Assembly (NCBI GenBank): GCA_020636505.1
Contig: JACJXR010000004.1
Location: forward strand, 186,001-250,000
Direction: 5' to 3'
Origin: Chitinophagales bacterium
GTDB lineage: Bacteria; Bacteroidota; Bacteroidia; Chitinophagales; Chitinophagaceae
DNA: 64,000 nt
The notes beneath the pieces are model-generated. The model was not told where the DNA came from, ran no database searches, and saw only the letters and a list, made by a program, of their open reading frames with translations. The translations under genes were made by a program, and so were the position numbers. This document shows, in pieces, positions 59,512 to 64,000 of the stretch (positions within the stretch are counted from its first letter, which is position 1; each line of letters opens with the position of its first letter).

Positions 59512-59901
59512 ATGAATATGAGAAAACACATACCGGTTATCATACTCGCTCTGATACTGACAGGCTGTTATTATGACAAAGAAGATCAACTATACCCTGC
59601 CCCGACAACTACAACACCGGGAGCCGGTTGCGACACGATGAACGTAACATATACCAATACCATAAAACCAATTATGGATGCAAGTTGTGCGATGGCAGGA
59701 TGCCACGATGCTGCTACAAAATCAAACGGATGGGATGTCAGCACATACAGTGCCGCCAAGACAACTGCAACAAGTGGTAGGCTTATGGGATCTTTAAGGC
59801 ACGAAACGAAGTTCTACCCTATGCCAAAAGATCTGCCAAAACTTGACGATTGTACCATATCGAAAATACAGGCATGGATAAATGCGGGAACACCGCAATA
59901 G
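59512..59901 (+). CDS. Lipoprotein with one CX4CH cytochrome-c-like motif
   Basis: 129 residues. Lipobox ILTGC then YYDKED. One cytochrome-c-like domain with DASCAMAGCHDAATK (CX4CH) and YPMPKDLPKLDDCTISKIQ (Met as possible axial ligand). It corresponds to a fusion of features of both domains of the preceding gene: its CX4CH block matches domain one and its SGRLMGSLRHETKFYPMP matches domain two (SGRLLGAVKHQSGYKAMP). A partial duplication is likely. It starts 72 bp after that gene and is followed 23 bp later by the YceI gene. Confidence 0.8.
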   Translation: MNMRKHIPVIILALILTGCYYDKEDQLYPAPTTTTPGAGCDTMNVTYTNTIKPIMDASCAMAGCHDAATKSNGWDVSTYSAAKTTATSGRLMGSLRHETKFYPMPKDLPKLDDCTISKIQAWINAGTPQ

Positions 59902-59924
59902 TGAAAACGATAAAATCAAAAAAA

Positions 59925-60470
59925 ATGAAACATTTAATCGTAACAGTAATACTGGTTGGTCTGTGCACAAGCGGATTCGCACAGAAGTATTTGACCAGAA
60001 CAGGTAAAGTCACCTTCTTTTCAGGTACACCTCTTGAGAATATCGAAGCCTTCAATAATGAAATGGCTTGCGTTTTGGATGCACAGAAAGGAGAATTCAT
60101 CTTTCAAGTACCGATAAAGAGCTTTAAGTTCGACAGATCGCTCATGCAAGAGCACTTCAATGAAAACTACTTGGAGAGTGACAAATATCCCAAAGCAGAT
60201 TACAAAGGGACCATTACAGACCCAAGTGCAATAAACTATTCCAAAGACGGCACTTACAAAGTATCCACAAAAGGGAAGCTTACCATTCATGGTGTGACAA
60301 AAACAGTATCACTACCCGGAACTGCCGAAGTAAAAGGAGATAAAGTGACGTTAAAGAGTACTTTTAAGATCATACCTCAAGACTATAAGATAGAGATTCC
60401 GGGTATTGTGGAAGATAAAATAGCCAAGGAAATAGAGGTGAATGTTAACAGTATTCTGGAAAAAAAATAA
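59925..60470 (+). CDS. YceI family protein
   Basis: 181 residues from the ATG at 59925; an in-frame ATG at 59850 lies inside the cytochrome gene and would add 25 non-hydrophobic residues before the signal peptide. Signal peptide ends SGFA before Gln. YceI features: VTFFSGTPLENIEAFNNEMA, FQVPIKSFKFDRSLMQEHF, NENYLESDKYPKADYKG, GKLTIHGVTKTVSLPG. It would bind an isoprenoid-type lipid in the periplasm, by family analogy. It is a paralogue of the YceI protein at 53991. In the gene order cytochrome, cytochrome, YceI, DUF5777 barrel it may carry or protect a quinone-like lipid linked to the heme proteins (inference). Confidence 0.92.
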   Translation: MKHLIVTVILVGLCTSGFAQKYLTRTGKVTFFSGTPLENIEAFNNEMACVLDAQKGEFIFQVPIKSFKFDRSLMQEHFNENYLESDKYPKADYKGTITDPSAINYSKDGTYKVSTKGKLTIHGVTKTVSLPGTAEVKGDKVTLKSTFKIIPQDYKIEIPGIVEDKIAKEIEVNVNSILEKK

Positions 60471-60505
60471 AACATTTAGCAACTTTAATATATAGAACTT
60501 AGACT

Positions 60506-61480
60506 ATGTTACATGCTCGTATACTTTTGCTCTCAGCATCCATCACACTCTTATCCGCCACTCAGCTATTTGCACAAGATGGTGGTATAAAGATAGATAC
60601 CGAAAAAAACAACGAAAGTGATGAGCTTTTGGCCATGCTTGAAGACATGCCCGAAAAGCCTCGATATGCAACAGCCACATTCAAAACCACAAGAGTAGTT
60701 ACCGGTCATAGTATCGAGAATACAGGCAAAGGAGTGTTAGACTTCCGCGTAAACCATAGGTTTGGTGCCCTTCAAGGAGGAACAGCCACCTTCTTCGGTT
60801 TGGATGATGCAAATACACGTATAGGATTCGATTACGGTATTACTGATTGGCTAATGGTAGGTATTGGTAGAAACACCTTTCAAAAAGAGGTGGACGGCTT
60901 TACCAAAATAAAAATATTGAGACAGAAGGAAGGCAAGGGAATGCCTGTAAGTTTAAGCTATATGGGTGCCATGAGTGTGCAAGGTATGCCTAAACCAACA
61001 CTGCCTCCCGGGCAAGAATACAATTTCAGTAACAGATTGTATTATGTGAACCAGCTTTTGGTGGCACGCAAATTCAACAAATGGCTGTCTTTACAGCTGA
61101 TGCCTACACATATTCATTACAACCTGGTACCTACCACTCCTGAACCAAACGATTTAGTTGCAATTGGTGCGGGTGGACGAGTGAAGATTTCCAATAGAGT
61201 AAGCATCAATGCTGAATACTACTACCAAGTACCCGGAACCATGCAAAACGGTTACGTAAATACCTTCTCATTAGGTTTCGATATAGAAACAGGCGGTCAC
61301 GTCTTCCAACTGATGCTGACCAACTCAAGAGCAATGACCGAAAGAGCATACATAGGACAAACACCGTTACAATGGGCTTTTGACAATTCGGGAGCAATAC
61401 ACATAGGATTCAACATATCACGTGTATTCACCATTGTTCGAGCGAAAGAGTTTCAAGGCTCGCGAAACAGTACTTGGTAA
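60506..61480 (+). CDS. DUF5777 family beta-barrel protein
   Basis: 324 residues. Signal peptide ends TQLFA before Gln. After a charged stretch (DTEKNNESDELLAMLEDMPE) come amphipathic beta-strands: VVTGHSIENTGKGVLDFRVN, HRFGALQGG, RIGFDYGITDWLMVGIGRN. These fit the DUF5777 outer-membrane barrel family of Bacteroidota. It lies 35 bp after the YceI gene and is the last gene of the cluster, ended by a perfect palindromic terminator. Cytochrome-c-like lipoproteins, YceI and this barrel together suggest an outer-membrane electron-transfer or lipid-handling unit, but no function is established for DUF5777. Confidence 0.82.
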   Translation: MLHARILLLSASITLLSATQLFAQDGGIKIDTEKNNESDELLAMLEDMPEKPRYATATFKTTRVVTGHSIENTGKGVLDFRVNHRFGALQGGTATFFGLDDANTRIGFDYGITDWLMVGIGRNTFQKEVDGFTKIKILRQKEGKGMPVSLSYMGAMSVQGMPKPTLPPGQEYNFSNRLYYVNQLLVARKFNKWLSLQLMPTHIHYNLVPTTPEPNDLVAIGAGGRVKISNRVSINAEYYYQVPGTMQNGYVNTFSLGFDIETGGHVFQLMLTNSRAMTERAYIGQTPLQWAFDNSGAIHIGFNISRVFTIVRAKEFQGSRNSTW

Positions 61481-61500
61481 GCACCATATAAGAGTATAAA

Positions 61501-61530
61501 AAAAAGCCATGCGATCGCATGGCTTTTTTA
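61501..61530. terminator. Bidirectional intrinsic terminator between the DUF5777 gene and mdh
   Basis: A perfect palindrome 61501-61528 (arms AAAAAGCCATGCGA) with A- and T-tracts on both sides, placed between two convergent genes 20 bp from each stop. Confidence 0.9.
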
Positions 61531-61549
61531 TTGTGAATATTATTTGATG

Positions 61550-62488
61550 TTATCCATCAACAAGTGTATCCAATACTGAGTTCATATTACGAACCGCATC
61601 TGCAGATCCGTTGAACTTCTCTTGTTCGGCATCGTTTAGTTTGTAGTCAATTATCTTCTCCCATCCGTTCTTACCAATAACAACCGGCACACCCATACAG
61701 ATGTCTTTCTGTCCGTACTCACCGTCAAGGTATACGCAACAAGGGAATACTTTCTTCTCATCTCGGATAATGCTCTCAACCAATGCAGCTCCTGCAGCAC
61801 CCGGTGCATACCATGCTGAAGTTCCCAACAACTTTGTAAGAGTTGCACCACCAACCATTGTATCGGCAGAAACTTTTTCCAATTGCTCACTGCTCAAATA
61901 TTCAGAAACAGGAATACCGGCCAATGTCGCCAACCTTGTAAGAGGTATCATTGTAGTATCGCCATGACCACCTATCACAGTTGCATGCAAATCGTTTGGA
62001 GAACACTGAAGCTCTTTCTGCAAGTAGCACTTGAAGCGTGCGCTGTCAAGTATACCGCCCATACCTATTATCCTGTTCTTAGGAAGTCCTGTAGACTTAA
62101 GAGCAAGGTAGGTCATGGTATCCATTGGGTTGGATATCACTATGATTATCGTGTTTGGAGAATGTTCCAACAAGTTTTTTGCTACTGTCTCAACTATCTT
62201 GGCATTGGTACCTATCAACTCTTCTCTTGTCATACCCGGCTTACGAGGTATTCCTGAAGTGATCACACATACATCAGAGTTTGCAGTTTTAGAATAGTCG
62301 TTTGTGCTGCCTATCACTCTTGTATCGAAGCCCAACAACGAGGCTGTTTGAGTAATATCCAACGCCTTACCTTCTGCGTAACCTTCTTTGATGTCAACCA
62401 ATACTAATTCTTCAACCAGCTCTTTACGTGCTATATTATCAGCGCAAGTAGCTCCAACGGCTCCCGCACCTACAACAGTAACTTTCAT
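61550..62488 (-). CDS. mdh: Malate dehydrogenase
   Basis: 312 residues, LDH-like type. The NAD loop is VTVVGAGAVGATCADNI. ITSGIPRKPGMTREEL carries the substrate Arg in the mobile loop, ISNPMDTMTYLAL the second Arg region, and GGHGDTTMIPL the catalytic His. Arg-Lys-Pro in the loop and the GIPRKPGM pattern point to malate rather than lactate as substrate. It interconverts malate and oxaloacetate in the citric acid cycle, as a cytosolic tetramer. It forms its own unit, with a -7 element 41 bp upstream of the ATG and the bidirectional terminator behind. Confidence 0.95.
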   Translation of the reverse strand: MKVTVVGAGAVGATCADNIARKELVEELVLVDIKEGYAEGKALDITQTASLLGFDTRVIGSTNDYSKTANSDVCVITSGIPRKPGMTREELIGTNAKIVETVAKNLLEHSPNTIIIVISNPMDTMTYLALKSTGLPKNRIIGMGGILDSARFKCYLQKELQCSPNDLHATVIGGHGDTTMIPLTRLATLAGIPVSEYLSSEQLEKVSADTMVGGATLTKLLGTSAWYAPGAAGAALVESIIRDEKKVFPCCVYLDGEYGQKDICMGVPVVIGKNGWEKIIDYKLNDAEQEKFNGSADAVRNMNSVLDTLVDG

Positions 62489-62528
62489 TTAAAAAACTTT
62501 TTTTGTGTTCGGAAATGATAAATCGCTG

Positions 62529-62536
62529 CAAAGATA
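62529..62536 (-). promoter_or_regulatory. Putative -7 element of mdh
   Basis: The minus strand reads TATCTTTG, an exact TAnnTTTG match, 41 bp upstream of the mdh ATG. Confidence 0.5.
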
Positions 62537-62616
62537 AAGAAACCTGCTATGGATAATACACCTTTTTATATTCAAATAATGTGCTATTTATATTTCATTA
62601 ATAAGTAACAAGTACC

Positions 62617-62624
62617 TATATTTG
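62617..62624 (+). promoter_or_regulatory. Putative -7 element for the 62671 frame and the TraR/DksA gene
   Basis: TATATTTG, an exact TAnnTTTG match. It is followed by a 47-bp leader, the 35-codon frame and then the TraR/DksA-type gene. No TTG at -33. Confidence 0.5.
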
Positions 62625-62670
62625 CACTACATCAGCCATATTAGCTTTGGTATGAAATAATCACCATTGT

Positions 62671-62778
62671 ATGATTAGACCATCAAAGTCGTTCTTAACC
62701 ATTACTGCTATGACAATTGCAATGCTTTGTTTGGCAGCAATGTTTGTTGTAACACTTACATACATGTACAGGCTGTAG
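62671..62778 (+). CDS. Possible 35-residue single-pass membrane peptide
   Basis: ATG to TAG, 35 residues. MIRPSKSFLTITAMTIAMLC begins with a basic end, and one continuous hydrophobic segment runs through LAAMFVVTLTYMY to a final Arg-Leu. The pattern of a positive N-terminus, about 22 hydrophobic residues and a stop is typical of small membrane peptides. A TAnnTTTG element 47 bp upstream supports transcription. Short frames of this length also occur by chance and I know no homologue, so this is tentative. Confidence 0.35.
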   Translation: MIRPSKSFLTITAMTIAMLCLAAMFVVTLTYMYRL

Positions 62779-62846
62779 AAACCTTACCTATTACATCGCC
62801 TACCGAATGTGCGCTTAGTATGCTCAATTACTTATCTTCATAGGTT

Positions 62847-63175
62847 ATGGAGATGAATAAGGAAGATTTACGTGCCAGAATTTCCCTCGAAATAGAGAAG
62901 ACAAAAAAAGAATTGAGGAGTATAAGGAAATGACAAAGCCTATCGCTCCCGAAAATGCCATTGGGCGTTTATCGCGTATGGATGCGATAAACAACAAAAG
63001 TGTTTTGGAGGCAGGGCTTCGTCAAGCCAAAGAAAAGCTCGACAGGTTGAAATATGTTTTCAGTCGTGTGGATGCCGAAGACTTTGGCATTTGCAAAAAA
63101 TGCAACAACCCTATCCCCGTTGGACGAATACTTTTGATGCCACAGAGCATATACTGCGTAAAATGTGCACAATAG
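62847..63175 (+). CDS. TraR/DksA-family zinc-finger protein with an apparent frameshift
   Basis: The C-terminal part (62930-63175) reads MTKPIAPENAIGRLSRMD, then NNKSVLEAGLRQAKEKLDRL and the four-Cys zinc finger CKKCNNPIPVG ... YCVKCA, matching the short TraR/DksA proteins that bind RNA polymerase in the secondary channel. The expected N-terminal helix is just upstream in another frame (ATG 62847 or 62853: MNKEDLRARISLEIEKTKK). Adding one A to the A7 run at 62903-62909 joins them through KTKKRIEEYKEMTKPIAPEN and gives ~107 residues, the normal length. As written, the N-terminal frame stops at TGA 62931, which overlaps ATG 62930, so a shortened protein by re-initiation is also possible. Confidence 0.8.
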
Positions 63176-63189
63176 CATACGCAAACCAT

Positions 63190-63208
63190 GTTTAACCGAT
63201 GGTTAAAC
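63190..63208. promoter_or_regulatory. Inverted repeat downstream of the TraR/DksA gene
   Basis: Perfect 8-bp arms GTTTAACC / GGTTAAAC around GAT. No T-tract follows, so it is a poor terminator; it could be an operator in front of the gene at 63323. Tentative. Confidence 0.3.
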
Positions 63209-63322
63209 GGCTGATAAAATAGAGATTAAATTATGGCCGAAGATGTGCTTTGTCATGGTAACGTTAGGATAGTTATTTATATTTATAAGATTCGAAAACG
63301 ACTACGCTTAAAAAAGCAAATT

Positions 63323-64000
63323 ATGAAACAGGTATCTACGAAAATTAGTTTTCTGATTGGGCTCGTCATTCTATTGAGTTCAACCGGTTTATTTGCAAAA
63401 AATGCAAATACCGATGGCCAAGTGGTATCAGTAAACAACGAAACCAACCTTTCTTTTCTTGAGAACAACGGTCAAATAACAGACCCTAAAAGTCATAAAG
63501 AAAGAACGGACATTGACTTTTCTGTTAAGACAAACGGAATGTCAATATTCCTAGGTAACGGGAAACTCCAATACCAATGGGTAAAGCCATTGATAAAAAA
63601 ACAGGAGAACTTTGACCCCGCCACAACCGACCCTGATAAAATGATGCAAATGCAGTTGGAGGCTAAAAACTCTCCTATCGCCACTTACAGGGTAGATGTT
63701 ACTTTGGTTGGTGCCAACACCAATGCAAAGGTCATCAAAGAAGATGCAGACGGCTATTTCGAAAAATATTACATCCCTAACAGAACGGATGAAGTGATCG
63801 CAAAAACATACAATAAGATCACTTATAAAAACGTATACCCTAATATCGACTGGGTGCTGTACAGCAGCAATAACCAATTGAAATACGACTTCATCGTACA
63901 CAAAGGTGGTAACCCTAATGACATTAAACTGAAATATGACGGTGTAAGCGACCTAACGTTGCAAGACGGCGCACTTAGAGTTAAGTCACCTCTCGGTGAA
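63323..64000 (+). CDS. Large exported protein with DUF7948-like N-terminal domain (cut by window edge)
   Basis: The frame is open for 226 codons to the right edge. Signal peptide of about 24 residues ends STGLFA; the mature end is Lys, not Gln. The domain that follows matches the N-terminus of the 1711-residue protein at 45297: ENNGQITDPKSHKERTDIDF, LGNGKLQYQW, DGYFEKYY and YNKITYKNVYPNIDWVLYSS, aligning with VENVGQITDQ, GNGHIHYQWR, NGYFEKYY and YNKITYKNVYPGIDWVLHS. An insert around FDPATTDPDKMMQMQLEAKN is specific to this copy. By analogy, SBBP-type repeats and a T9SS sorting domain should follow outside the window. Confidence 0.85.
   Translation, partial: MKQVSTKISFLIGLVILLSSTGLFAKNANTDGQVVSVNNETNLSFLENNGQITDPKSHKERTDIDFSVKTNGMSIFLGNGKLQYQWVKPLIKKQENFDPATTDPDKMMQMQLEAKNSPIATYRVDVTLVGANTNAKVIKEDADGYFEKYYIPNRTDEVIAKTYNKITYKNVYPNIDWVLYSSNNQLKYDFIVHKGGNPNDIKLKYDGVSDLTLQDGALRVKSPLGE

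Larger units (their letters stand above)
62489..62846. other. Intergenic region upstream of mdh
   Basis: 358 bp. It holds the mdh -7 element (minus strand), a plus-strand -7 element at 62617 and a 35-codon frame at 62671 described separately. Nothing else recognised. Confidence 0.55.

Noticed and set aside
1..64000. CRISPR arrays, tRNA or rRNA genes, prophage or integrase genes
   Set aside because: Looked for by eye on both strands and none supported by sequence.

Overview
The window looks like chromosomal DNA of a member of the Bacteroidota, most plausibly from the Chitinophagales side of the phylum. That placement rests on family recognition, not on a search. The signs are Por/type IX secretion (T9SS) C-terminal sorting domains on many large exported proteins, promoter elements of the TAnnTTTG type, almost no Shine-Dalgarno sequences, Bacteroidota-restricted families (DUF4270, DUF4286, DUF5777, ribosomal protein THX), and glutamine at position +1 of almost every signal-peptidase-I substrate. 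No tRNA, rRNA, CRISPR array, prophage or insertion sequence was seen.

Layout. 1-10592: right end of a surface polysaccharide locus, with six glycosyltransferases (the first cut by the window edge), a polytopic membrane protein that may be a polymerase, an AsnB-type amidotransferase and an NDP-sugar epimerase. 10726-18452: housekeeping genes (ribosomal protein THX, HU, DUF4286, rsgA, an FtsX-type permease, a T9SS cargo protein, atpG, pyk). 18437-25410: an exported unknown, panC, a short non-canonical glycogen-synthase-like protein, a DUF4270 lipoprotein, glmS and metK. 25556-39515: five consecutive minus-strand genes for T9SS cargo, including a tandem array of three ~1066-residue, extremely tyrosine-rich beta-helix paralogues. 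39828-44219: class I aldolase, rpe and a TonB-dependent receptor. 44236-53941: small lipoproteins, a 1711-residue SBBP/Ig-like T9SS protein, a pair of related lipoproteins around a double-HTH gene, a glutaminyl cyclase and an orphan sorting-domain-like protein. 53991-61480: a YceI protein, a propeller sensor kinase with LytTR regulator, and a cluster of an OB-fold protein, two cytochrome-c-like lipoproteins, a second YceI protein and a DUF5777 barrel. 61550-64000: mdh, a possible micropeptide, a frameshifted TraR/DksA-type protein, and the start of a second protein like the 1711-residue one.

How the parts fit. Most of the coding capacity serves the cell envelope: sugar polymers and their precursors (glmS, epimerase, glycosyltransferases), proteins exported across the outer membrane by T9SS, and a lipoprotein glutaminyl cyclase that would cap the N-terminal glutamines exposed on signal-peptide cleavage.

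Most worth a second look: the Tyr-rich beta-helix array and its mosaic ends; two conserved genes (sensor kinase, TraR/DksA) each interrupted exactly at an A-homopolymer and restored by a 1-nt change of opposite sign; the orphan sorting domain without signal peptide; the CX4CH cytochrome motifs; and the lipoprotein/double-HTH/lipoprotein block.
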